Below the pieces are notes generated by a model. That model made no database searches, was not told the origin of the DNA, and saw nothing but the letters and a program-made list of their open reading frames with translations. Position numbers and translations under genes: made by a program. A stretch of 64,000 bases of DNA from Reticulascus tulasneorum (Eukaryota; Ascomycota; Sordariomycetes; Glomerellales; Reticulascaceae): positions 744,001 to 808,000 of the forward strand of contig LSAX01000008.1 of the NCBI GenBank assembly GCA_001557505.1, given 5' to 3'. Below, piece by piece: positions 1 to 9,976 of the stretch; position 1 is the stretch's first letter, and each line of letters opens with the position of its first letter.

Positions 1-138
1 CGACATCATGGCGGGCGCTGGATTCGAAGGACTGTTCAACAGAACCCCGCTCCCAAAACGCCCCACCTGACATCTCGGGCTGCGACAACAGGCTGCGACA
101 ACGAGGCCCGCAGTGACAAGAAGTTGGGCCCGACATAC

Positions 139-182
139 CTTCCCAAGTCGGTCAGTTCCTTGTTGATTCGCTTAAGAGCCAT
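139..182 (-). CDS. ubc4: Ubiquitin-conjugating enzyme E2 (Ubc4/UbcD type), first coding exon, 3' part outside window
   Basis: On the minus strand ATG at 182 opens a 15-codon reading, MALKRINKELTDLGR. This is the invariant N-terminal helix of the Ubc4/Ubc5 class of E2 enzymes, which accept ubiquitin from E1 and pass it on with RING E3 ligases during protein quality control. The exon stops at 139, two bases into the Arg codon, at a consensus GTATGT donor (138-133). The intron then runs off the left edge of the window, and no DPPSS continuation appears in bases 1-138. The catalytic cysteine exon is therefore not visible. The sequence upstream of the ATG (183 onward) would be its 5' leader and promoter. 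The call rests on 15 residues, but these are very distinctive. Confidence 0.85.
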
Positions 183-1850
183 TTTTATGTTGGGATGTGG
201 GTATCGAGAAGAAGATTCTTCGGTCGCTGGAAGCGAATGTTGTTTTGCTGCTGCGAGGGGTAAAGTCAGCGGTGGGCAGAAGCGCTGAGGGAAGCGGCTG
301 GATCGGAGAACGGGAGAAACAAAGAATGTCGCAAGGGAGCAGTCGAGTGGAGAGAGAGAGACAGAGATGGGGGGAACGTACATGAACGATGGTATTTATC
401 TTTTGTTTTTTGTTTACCCCGTGCGAATGGAAAAAGGGGGGGGTTCGCCGATATTATTACGGTGAAGAAGAGAAGGCCGTCGAGAGGTTCAAAATCTTTC
501 CTTGCTTTTGAAGTCGAGTTGCAAATTGAGTTGTATGAGGGAAGGAGAGGAAGTTATGACGGGGACCAGCAGAAATAGGAAGGGGGGGGGAAGGCTGCAG
601 CTGCACCACCGCCCGGAAAGTTCAGGTTTTCTACCTACAATGGTACCTTAGGTACCTACTTGGCACGCCCGATTACTTTTAGTTAGTACTTAGTCCCCCC
701 CCCCCCCTCCAGTGGCCAGCACTGAATCATTTCTAGTTACTGACGGTACAATTGGCCACTGATAGTGTACCCGAGTCACTGTTGAAACGCCCTGAGAGCC
801 CGAGAATTGCCCCGCCAAACCATGGAAAACAGACCTCAGCACCGCCACAGTGCACTAACCTTGGGTTGCCAGTAAGTTACTTTGTGCTTAACATCTTCTT
901 ATCAAGAATGTACGCCTGGATTGGTAATGCCTTTGAATTTCTCAGCGGATGCTACGCCTCACTGTCACTCTGCCACGCGATTCCCCGGTCTTCCATCCTG
1001 GAAACAAACAGGCAAATCATCATCAGGTGGTTGCCACAACCAATCCCAATGTAGGAGCAGTACATGATTCACAACAGCCAACAAACAAATACTGTCGGAG
1101 TCTGGGCTGGTGGCCCCTTTCCTCCCAGCGGGGGTTTGGTGATGGGAAGCAGTCACGCTGTGCATGTTCCATGCCGGCAGGCCATCATCTGCTTGACTCG
1201 TATAGACAAACTACCGATCCCATGCGCTAAGGTAGTAGGTAAGCTGGGCGATGGTATCTGTCATCTGAACAACATGTTCCAAGCCCATGTACTGTGCTCT
1301 GCTCTAAGGTACTCTACTTATCTATGACGGCCCTATGTATTCCCACCATCCCCCTTGGGGGCATGCCACCCTCCATTCTTCGCCGTCTCCGGACGCTAAT
1401 TCTGAGCCGTGTACGACAATTCCCATCCATTCCCGCTCCCGGCTGCATCCGAACAATGCAGCTTTTCAGATTGCGTCAAACCCCATCTTTTGCGGATGGG
1501 TTCCGATCCTGCATCATATGCACCTAATGACCTGCCGTCCTATGTATTGTGGCTGTGCTCTCCAGGAGTCCCTCGCCCCTGATGAGTCTGATGAGCGGAC
1601 TGGCTTAGTAAAAGAATTGGTTTCGTCTCTACGAGATGCAGCGACAAGTAGAAACATGCACAAACTACCAAGGGACATGGCCAGGAGCCGAAGCCACCCG
1701 TGAGTGTTCTCCATGTTTGCATAGAGCTACTCGGGCGCCCTTCTTTTCGCCATGTGAAGACGCCTGGACGGCAAATGGGTTTAAGACGCTTTCTACCTTT
1801 GTGAGTCCGAAGTAAGTGATCACGGAGCCCCAAGGCACATGACAAAGGTT
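183..1850. other. Intergenic region: ubc4 promoter side and glutaryl-CoA dehydrogenase 3' flank
   Basis: No open frame here looks like a conserved protein. Nearer ubc4 the sequence is purine-rich with homopolymers (G tract near 579-588, 13-C tract near 695-707). A GGTACC-rich stretch (about 641-657) of the kind common in Sordariomycete promoters is also present. Both flanking genes are on the minus strand, so this holds the ubc4 promoter and the 3' flank of the dehydrogenase gene. Confidence 0.6.
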
Positions 1851-3249
1851 TTACACAAACGCCTGGATCCCTGTTATGGCTCGACCCAGAATGAGACCTG
1901 GAGATGGATCGTCAGTGTATCCCGTCCACTCACGGAAGGGGGGCAGAGCTCACTATGGATATCGCTTTGTCCCTCATACGTCTGCGTAACGAAGAGGTTT
2001 GCCACATGGCGACCAATGCCATACTCGTCACTGACGGCATTGCCACCAAATATCTCTTGCAACGTGCGAGCATTCTGGAGTGCTTTATCGCAGTTCTGCC
2101 GCTTGATCATACTGATCATCTCCGGAGTCGCTTTCCCCTGGTCTTTCAATCGCCCAACTTGAATGGCAGCCAGCAGGCCGTAGCTTGCGTCGGTGGCGGC
2201 ATCTGCAAGCTTCTTCTGCACCAACTGATACCTTGCGATAGGATTGCCCTTGAATTGTTTTCTCTCCAAAGCGTACGACCTCGCTCTCGAGATGCAGTCC
2301 TCGAGCGCCCCCATAACACCCATCGAGATACCATACCTTGCACTGTTCAGACAGGAGAACGGGCCTCTCAGCCCTTCAACGTCGGGAAACATGTTGGCAT
2401 CGGGGACGGGACACTCATCAAGCTGGATCATGCCAGTTATGGATGCTCTGAGCCCATTCTTGTTCTTGATCGCCGGCGTCTCCAATGTCCCAGGAGGGCA
2501 CTCGGACCGGTCCACCAAGAAGCCTCGAATCTTTCCAGTCTCTTGCAATTTTGCCCATACGAGTAACACTCCGGAAATCGGTGAATTTGTGATCCACGTT
2601 TTCGAGCCCGATATCGAGAAATAGCCTTTTTTCGTAGGGTGAGGTTTGGCGGTAGTCTCCATAGAGCCGGGATCACTTCCATGGTTCGGCTCCGTAAGAC
2701 CAAAGGCGCCCAGGAGCTTGCCCTTTGCCATCTGGGGCAGGTATTTCTCCTTCTGCTCCTGTGTGCCAAACTCGTCTATGCCCCCCATGACGAGAGACGA
2801 CTGCACCGACATGCCAGAACGGTATCCGCTGTCCACCCGTTCCACTGCACGTGTGATGAGGCCACCTGCGACAGTTGATACGCCAGCGCAGCCAAACCCT
2901 TCAATCGTGGCTCCCAGGAGTCCCAATTCGCCCATTTCTTCCAGTATTTTATGGTCGTACTGTTCGTCTCGGTATGCCTCTGGAGGGTCCGTGATCAGCT
3001 ACGGTTCCTTAGACAGGAATTGGTTTAAAAACACTTACGTAGAACTCGGGGAAGCATTCTTTCCTGGCAGTATCGCTCCGCGGTTTCGGAGATGGCCAGC
3101 TCCTCTTCCGTGAGCAGTGTCTTTGCTGCTAGAGGATCTTCCCAATCGAACACTGGAGCTCCAGCCGACGAGGCAAAACTCCTGACGTAGGATGCCGGCC
3201 GTCCTACCATGCATTGCCTGCTACATCTTCGTAATATTGGACTGTACAT
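1851..3249 (-). CDS. GCDH: Glutaryl-CoA dehydrogenase, mitochondrial (acyl-CoA dehydrogenase family)
   Basis: Three exons (3249-3039, 2979-1954, 1897-1851) join to a 427-aa protein, close to the usual GCDH length. It oxidatively decarboxylates glutaryl-CoA to crotonyl-CoA in the mitochondrial matrix, in lysine and tryptophan catabolism, passing electrons to ETF. The first about 30 residues are Arg/Ser-rich without acidic residues, as in a mitochondrial presequence. Family blocks follow in order: FDWEDPL, RVDSGYRSGMSVQSSLVM, GLTEPNHGSDPGSMET, KTWITNSP, RYGISMGVMGALEDC, ARYQLVQKKLAD, and near the C-terminus TYEGQSDIH, whose Glu is the catalytic base. The 59-nt intron (3038-2980) joins PRVL to QAYRDEQYD. 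The 56-nt intron (1953-1898) is needed to recover the family ending LILGRAITGIQAF. Reading through it gives an aberrant tail. Confidence 0.93.
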
Positions 3250-4405
3250 GTCGATTCTTTCTCAATTGAACTTCATCAAGGCGCAACAATTAGAAAAATA
3301 AGGGAGGCATCATCTCCCAGCTCTCGTGGTCATTGACTTCAGCAACATCTGCCCCGCCACTAGCCGTTCACACGCGACACATCCGAGGCTCATCGCTAAT
3401 ATGCAGCATTATTGATTGGCCTGGTGGGGTAGATTATGCTGACGTAATCCTCCGATGCCGCTTTGACTTGCAACGTTCAAGACATCAGATATGCTTTGCG
3501 CTGGATGGCATTGTTCTGTCAGATGTCAAATTCCAGAGAAGTGATCAAGCATTAAGAGAAGCGATCTTTTAAACAGTCTTGAACTTTAAGCTTGCTAAAC
3601 ATGCCGAACAACCACTTCGGCCAGAAAGCCTTGCTCAAGAACGCACATTCCGCTGTGGTGGCGTGAACTACCTACCTTGCAAGCGTGAAGTGTCGCTTTT
3701 GGGGCAATGCACATGCCCCATTACTTGAATATCGTGCTTGATCTACAATGATGGGCTGTAAGCAACAGCTCCTTCTCTAACCAGCAGCTCTAAGGTAAAG
3801 TAATGCAGTAACTGTCGACGTCTTGGCTTCTCGGCTGTCGGTCGGTCTCCCTTCCCCATTCACTTGAATCTGAAGCAAGTGCTCCTTGATTCAACAGTAA
3901 CCTTATTCTTGAATCTTTCTTCCCTTTTTCCCGTTTGCTCTCTTCTTGCTCTCCTTACGAAATGCAGCAAGAGACTTGCCCGTGGCCTTTCTCCATTCTT
4001 ATATCCTCAGTCTTGGTTACTTGCTGTGCAGCTGGTCTTAGACACCACCTATGCCTTCATTGTGTCTTTATTTCCTAGTCTGGAATGGCTTTTGATTCTA
4101 CATGTGTTGGAGCTTCAGGTACCGGGCCATTCCCGCATACTCCACGCTGTCGACCACCTCGAGAGACCCCCATCTACGCGTTCAGCATCCCAACATTCCT
4201 TTAAGATCTCATCATCCCATTTTCTCTAAGCGCCTCTGTGAACCCACATGTTGAACACACGGCCAAACCAACTCCAACACCTCGTCTCCGGCTTTGCTGT
4301 CCTCGAACATTCTGCCAACAAATAAGCAGATCTTCTAGGCCGTTCACTTCCACCACCACAGATGATCGACGGCTGGAGACACCGGACCATCTTCATGCCC
4401 ACATA
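3250..4405. promoter_or_regulatory. Divergent intergenic region between glutaryl-CoA dehydrogenase and a disordered-protein gene
   Basis: About 1.15 kb lies between the dehydrogenase start (3249, -) and the next ATG (4406, +), so both promoters must lie here. The right part (about 3850-4400) is CT-rich, as in fungal 5' leaders. Open frames here (for example 3864-4229) are low-complexity and show no family resemblance. No TATA box was assigned. Confidence 0.5.
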
Positions 4406-6923
4406 ATGTCCCGCTGTCAGACCAGCAGGCAGTCTCGAGTCGGTTCTCCAAACCAGTTCTCCCCGGGAGAGCTAGCAGTGCTGTCTCCGACCCAGTATCG
4501 TCGCCCCCGTACAAGGGTTGAGTGGAATACTGCCACGGAGTCATTCGCGTTGGACGCAGTCGAGATATCAAAGGGACAACGGAGACGGGCGAGTCTTGCT
4601 CCGATTCGGTTTTTGAGCTCGTGCTTTGCTTCTTCAGCTGGTTTGACAATGCTGCCCGATGGTGCGTATTACTTTGCGACGGGGACAGAAAATCATCGTC
4701 CAATCACTTCTCAACGCAAACCCGAAAAACAGCCTTACTTTTCGCATGGGCATACGGCGAACCGCGCTTGCTCAGTCCCTTCTTGCCAGTTGCGCTCAAG
4801 GAGCAGAAGCCTTAGAGGTTATGACGGTCCCTTAAGCGACGAGAGTAGTACATCATCACCATTAGTGCAATCCGAGCCTCGGTTGAGTCCCCCAAGGTGT
4901 GATTACCCGGGCTACATTGCCTCACCGCCCAACGACGGAATTGATCGAGTTGACTGGGCTCATCAGTGCCTCATCAGAAAGGCTTTGGAGTCATTGACAG
5001 ATACCAAGCCAAGCCCCAAAGACCGATGTCACCCTAGCAATCTCGATGGTATGGAGAGTGCGCGCTTTGAGCGTCCGGGAAAGTTCACACGGAAAGGCTC
5101 CATCCTAACGCAATCCCGTCGCATAATGAACAGAACTGCCATGGTGTCTTGCCCTGAGCTGCACAAAAGTGGAGATCAGTATCTCAATCCCGATGTGATT
5201 ACCGAGGAAGTGGGAGCTGTAAGTTGTCTCCTCGGAGTTGTCTCCCCTGGTAATAACATGTACTGGGCAGGGAGTTCCTGACGAGGAAGTGGAAAAGAAA
5301 CGAGCGGCAAAGAAGTCAAAGCAGCGAGCAACAAGCCACGGGCAAGCAGATGCCCCCGTAGGGTTCCGAGAAACAATTACTCAGAGCCTTCGCCTCATCG
5401 GCTCGAGATTTCGTCGGCCGCCTCCTCAGAATACGGCAGTGGTGAGAGCCGCGTCTCCAGCAGATGGGAAAGAGCGGAGGCGTCGAGCAAGAGAGCTTTC
5501 TTCAGAATCAGATGGCATGCCGAGCACCTCGCCGCTATCGCCAGGACGCAGCCCAGGCGTAAAACGAGACCATCTTCCTTATTCGGCAGGAAGTCCGGCT
5601 TCAGGGTCTCCAATTGCCAGTACTCTTGCTGTAGCCGGTATGATGACCATCACCGGGGAGCTTGACCGCTTGTCCAACGCTGCAAACCGATCTGCCGAGA
5701 ATACTGCTAGGTCCTCTCCAGCCATGGAAAGTCCAGCAGCGCCAGGCGGGCCACAAGCGCCGCCTAACACCCCGGCAAGTCAGATCAACGACAACAGTGG
5801 TACGGCCTCTCCACAGATGCGCGACTCGTCGAGAGGAGGCCCATCAACTCCAACTGTGCAACTGAGCCCTGCTACTTCTGGGACACTGACTCCGACTACA
5901 ACAAAGCCCATCCCTATCCCAGGGTCTCTAAGTCCAAAACCGAGCCGACGAAGAGTGACGCGTAGTCGCATGTCAGAGATGTTCAGCATGGATGACACTA
6001 AGAACCCATCTACACGATACACAACTGTGTTCGACGATTATTCCCAAAGTAGTTTGGATATTGGTACAGATGAACGAGCTATCGAGGGCCAACGTTCGTC
6101 CACCAACGAGAGACGTCGATCATATACACTTACCACAATAATCATCGACGATAAGGCCTCTGAAGATGTCGAGTTCTCTAGCAGTACTCTCGAGATTCCA
6201 GCCGCTGCAGGTGACAGAGCTGCCGCTCACTCTATTGATGGCAGGCCAACCTCTCCCCTTGTAAACGATGGCAAATCCAATTCAAGCCTTTTACTTGACC
6301 AGAGGATTCGTCAGCTAGGCACTGCGGCTGAAGCCGATGATAAAGCACACGACGCTACTAGTGTGGATGCAGATGTCCCAGGCAAGTCAAGCAGCATCCC
6401 ACGGCATGGAATCTCTGGCGTTCTGTCTTCATTGACTTCGGAGCTTCGGCGCCACACCCCTGACCTCATGAAATCGAAAACTCCGCGTCCTGGAAACCGA
6501 ATGGGCAAGAAGGACGAATTAAAGTCAGGGAAATCCAAACACAAGGCGAGGAGTGGCGCATCGGCCGTGGCTCGTGAAGTAGCGGCCCAAAGGTCGTCGA
6601 AAGATGCTTCAAAGGGATTCATCCAACACTTGGAAGTTAGCTCAGGCACACCACCCACCGCCTCTCAAGATCTACACTGGTCTGACGACAACTCATCACT
6701 AACTGAGCCCGTGGACCACGAGCAGGACGTCGAACAGCCTGCGGATGCCGAGGAGGATGACGATGGCCGGATGCTGAGGCGAAACACCACCGGGACTGTG
6801 CACATTATGGCTGTACGAAAGAAGGCGCTTGGCAATGGTTCATCCTCCGACTTGGAAGATACTGACACTGACACTGACGTCGATGCACGAGAGGCTCCTG
6901 AAATTGCCAGGCATGTTACGTGA
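4406..6923 (+). CDS. Large intrinsically disordered Ser/Pro/Thr-rich protein of unknown function
   Basis: Two exons, 4406-5218 and 5271-6923, join through a 52-nt phase-0 intron (GTAAGT...GGGCAG) to an 821-aa product. The frame is open upstream to 4238 but only through a GTG, so ATG 4406 is chosen. I recognise no catalytic or binding domain. The protein is rich in Ser, Thr, Pro, Arg and Asp/Glu, with many SP/TP and RRxS-type sites. Examples are SPLSPGRSPG at about residue 300 and a phosphorylation-prone block around MSEMFSMDDT. It ends in an acidic region with alternating TDTDTD. Basic clusters (KKRAAKKSKQR after the splice) could act as nuclear signals. It resembles the many conserved fungal disordered phosphoproteins, but that is inference. 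The 3' end is uncertain: TGA overlaps a GTGAGT donor at 6920 and a further exon is possible. Confidence 0.7.
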
Positions 6924-7413
6924 GTTGCTACAACCGTGATTGGGGGGCTGTTCGGAAGTGCTCCTGGAACAGACCTGTCGTCGATTTGAGCTGGAGAACG
7001 GGAGTTGGCAGAGACAGAGGCTAGACTTCGAAGGAAGAGACGAGTCAATATTGTTATGCCAAAAGACCCTATAGAGCTGAGTATAGCTTACCTAGTAATG
7101 CCGAACATCTTGCATATTGTTGACAGTGTAATGATTTCATCACCATGTTTTGTATCGGCTTGATGCTGCGGACATAGAGATGAACCATATCAAGGTCAAT
7201 GACTGCCTGTCTTCACTGGTCGAGCATAGTAGCGTGCCATCCATCTTGCAGCATTTGAATTGCTTCAATTCTATCCCGAAGTGCAGATATCTGATATCAG
7301 TGCACAAACATCCGCTAATAATAAACTACTCATACATCCGTAAACGCCTAGCAATGCACGCCCGCCGAAGCAGGCCCAGAACACCATGCAATACACACCT
7401 CACTGCTCTTAAA
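6924..7413. other. Convergent 3' flanks of the disordered-protein gene and SYS1
   Basis: These 490 bp lie between two stop codons of convergently transcribed genes (6923 on +, 7414 on -). They become AT-richer after about 7060. No coding signal is convincing, except a possible extra exon of the upstream gene after 7000 if the GTGAGT at 6920 is used. Confidence 0.5.
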
Positions 7414-8166
7414 CTACACGCCCCCATTCATCTTCACCATCTCATACTCCCCAGCACCATCTCTACCCCTGCCTCTGCCCCTGCCCCGTCCGAAACCTTG
7501 CTCCTCGTCTCCGTCCGCCGGCGTGCCATTCTCCGCACCGCCACTGCTGCTGCCCTCGCCATTCCCAGCGTTATTGTTACTTGCGGCGCCGCCACCGAAA
7601 GAGATGGGCTTCAGCTCCCGGTACCGACACCCCCATATGCCCAGCGCGGTGCCCAGCGCGGCGGAGGCGGCCATGGCGGCCCACCACATGGCGTTGCGCG
7701 GTATGCGGCCTGTATAGAAGCTCGAGATGAGGAGGTGTAGTGCGTGGATTGTAAGTGCAAAGTCGGGGACGAGCTTGCTTCGGCCGATGAGGATCACCAT
7801 CGCGACGGCCCTGTGTATCATTAGTATAAGCTCAAGATCACTCCGACTGAATTCATAGTCCCATGTCCGTGTCGACACCCGTAGCATTCACAGGAAAGGG
7901 GGAAGCCTAACTCACATGCAAAAGCCGCCATTCAATATCCACACGAACGCAGATAGCCATCCCTGTGTGGTGTCGCCCCGTATCGCTTCCCAACCAAACA
8001 CCAGGTCCAGAGTAAACCCCGTGCCGGCTACGAGTGCCGTGAAGAGCGTCAGGACCAGCGCGGCACCGTAATAGAGACCTTGGAGCGCGGCGATCTGGCC
8101 CGCGATCTTGACAGGTTGGAGCTCAGTCAGTGCTCCAGGCCGTGGCGGCCTCCTTCGTCGTGCCAT
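7414..8166 (-). CDS. SYS1: SYS1 family integral Golgi membrane protein
   Basis: Two exons (8166-7916 and 7810-7414) join through a 105-nt phase-2 intron with GTGAGT donor and ACACAG acceptor, giving 215 aa. SYS1 proteins are small four-helix trans-Golgi membrane proteins that recruit the acetylated Arf-like GTPase Arl3/ARFRP1 in post-Golgi trafficking. Hydrophobic segments lie at about residues 22-50, 68-95, 100-118 and 122-145. The hallmark between helices two and three, DFALTIHALHLLISSFYTGR, matches the family pattern DFTxTxHxxHLL...FY. The helix-four block AMWWAAM and the CRYRELKPI exit are also typical. The tail after about residue 155 is a fungal-type low-complexity extension with Gly/Asn/Ser runs and a GRGRGRGRGR stretch. 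The gene is divergent from COA6 and convergent with the upstream disordered-protein gene. Confidence 0.9.
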
Positions 8167-8750
8167 AATTTATGTATGTGTTCCTCCTCTCTGTGTCTGC
8201 ACCTGCCGTATCCTGCAGATTTGACCCTGACGTGGTTCGAAGAAGCTAGGGAGCTCCAAGAGCTTCGGAATATGGGCAACGCGAAAGGTAATAAATCTCC
8301 AGCAGTGCTATCGTAAAATCATGTCGTATTCGCCGTTGTTCTACTGGAGTTGGGAATGGTGTACAGGGAGAAGGCAGATGACGCCTCCCTGAACCGTGCT
8401 TTTGAGAGTTGCGTGGATGGGTATTGTTTAATTATCGTTGCCTGTCATCAAGTGACATTTCTGACCGAACGCCACGCCGGACTTTCGAAGCGACCCTGAC
8501 GGAATGCCAATCCACTAAGCCTAATCGAGGCCACCGCCCTAATTCTGCCGACACCAGCTACTTCGACCCTCTTTCTGAAGCCTCTAGCTTGAATGTAGAA
8601 CGACATGATGAATGAAGCTGCGATTCGCATAATCCACACGTTGAAGCAAGTCGAACTCCCCTGACCGATCTGCGACACCAATTGCATACCGAACTACCCC
8701 GTCCAGACCTAGCTACCAGCCCGTAGGCACGAACAATACCTACGTCAGCC
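8167..8750. promoter_or_regulatory. Shared divergent promoter region of SYS1 and COA6
   Basis: These 584 bp separate the ATG of SYS1 (8166, -) from the ATG of COA6 (8751, +). The region must carry both promoters and leaders. No distinct operator was recognised, and open frames here are short and without family resemblance. Confidence 0.5.
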
Positions 8751-9318
8751 ATGGGTCTCTTCTCCTGGAACCAAAGCGAAGAATCTCGCCGCGCGGAGGA
8801 AGTGCGCACCGGCAAGGTGGCACCAGACCGCAGCGAGAGGCAAAAGTGCTGGGAGGCGCGAGATATATACTTCCAGTGCCTGGATAAGAACGACATCATC
8901 GACGCGACAAAGGATGACCGGAAAGCCAGGAAAGTCTGTCCGGAGGCGAATGCCGGGTTTGAGCGGGATTGTGCTGCTGCTTGGGTGAGTTGATCCTTTT
9001 CGCACAAGCAATGGTCTCTGCGTAGGGCTGAATGGCCTGGAGGACATCTTGCCAGTCTTTGCTGTCAGCTGCGCATTGGGACACCCTATCCAGCGAGCTC
9101 ACTTTACAGCCGACTCTCAATCATAGTTGACGACTAACAGCCCGCAGGTCAAATACTTCAAGCAATGGCGCGTAGCAGACATCCAAAAGAAAGCGCGAAT
9201 AGCTGCCCTCGAGAAAGAAGGCGCCGTAAAGATGGACGTGACATCCAGTTTCACCGAGCAGCCGAAGGGGACAACAAAAGACGACATCCAAGACCTGCTC
9301 GCATCGCGGCGAAAATAA
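8751..9318 (+). CDS. COA6: Cytochrome c oxidase assembly factor 6 (COX6B-like CHCH protein)
   Basis: Exons 8751-8984 and 9148-9318 join through a 163-nt phase-0 intron (GTGAGT...CCGCAG) to a 134-aa protein. COA6 is an intermembrane-space protein that works with SCO1/SCO2 and COX12 in copper delivery to COX2 during complex IV assembly. The first exon shows the twin-cysteine signature: CWEARDIYFQC (Cx9C) then CPEANAGFERDC (Cx10C). The Cx9C-Cx10C spacing and the CW.ARD.YF.CLD block are diagnostic of COA6. The exon junction restores AAW-VKYFKQW, the family continuation. The protein lacks a cleavable presequence, as expected for Mia40 substrates. The C-terminal about 40 residues are polar and less conserved. 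Confidence 0.92.
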
Positions 9319-9976
9319 ACCTCACAGAAGCCCATCCGAGTTGCGAACGATTCTACTCCTTGTACAATAATAGTTGCCTGCGCGGAGACACCATATAATG
9401 TATATAAAACGACTGGCCCCTACAAATGTCCTGATGGCTTGAATAGCTGGCTTTGTTTCGCCGTGGGCGAGAACGAAGAGAGTATGTACTGTATGGCTTG
9501 GAATACGGAGGAATGGAAGACAAAAGCACAACTCATCTATTTAACCAACAAACGAACAAACCCAGAAACCGGGAGTGTGCCTGCCCAAATTTATCATGCC
9601 CTGTCTTCTCCCTTTCCACCCCTCTGGCCTACCTAATGTGCTGTTTGTGTGTATGTATGACTGTATGGGGAATAAAAACAAGAGCATGCTCGATGCAACG
9701 GTGGTATCATCCATTCGAAAAACAAGAAAATAAGGTGAGCTTAGAGCCTTCGACAACCCTCCTTGATCGCCGAACGCACGCACTGCGTTTAAACACTGCT
9801 CTGAACCCTCTCGGTTCCTTTCGAACCCAGACAGCTCCCATGCCCTAGTGACTTCCCGCCGATCCCATTGTCTTCCGTCTCCTATGCTGTCGTAGATATT
9901 CTTCTGCTGTTCATGAATCTCCAATAATACGAATTCCTTTCAACCAGGGCTGCCTTCTCCACGGGTGGTTGGCATC
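9319..9976. other. Convergent 3' flanks of COA6 and the PI4P 5-kinase gene
   Basis: These 658 bp lie between two convergent stop codons. The overlapping short frames on both strands look like untranslated sequence. No repeat or RNA gene was seen. Confidence 0.5.

Noticed and set aside
1904..2566. 220-codon plus-strand ORF inside the glutaryl-CoA dehydrogenase gene
   Set aside because: It is the antisense shadow of a strongly conserved dehydrogenase exon and has no family resemblance of its own.
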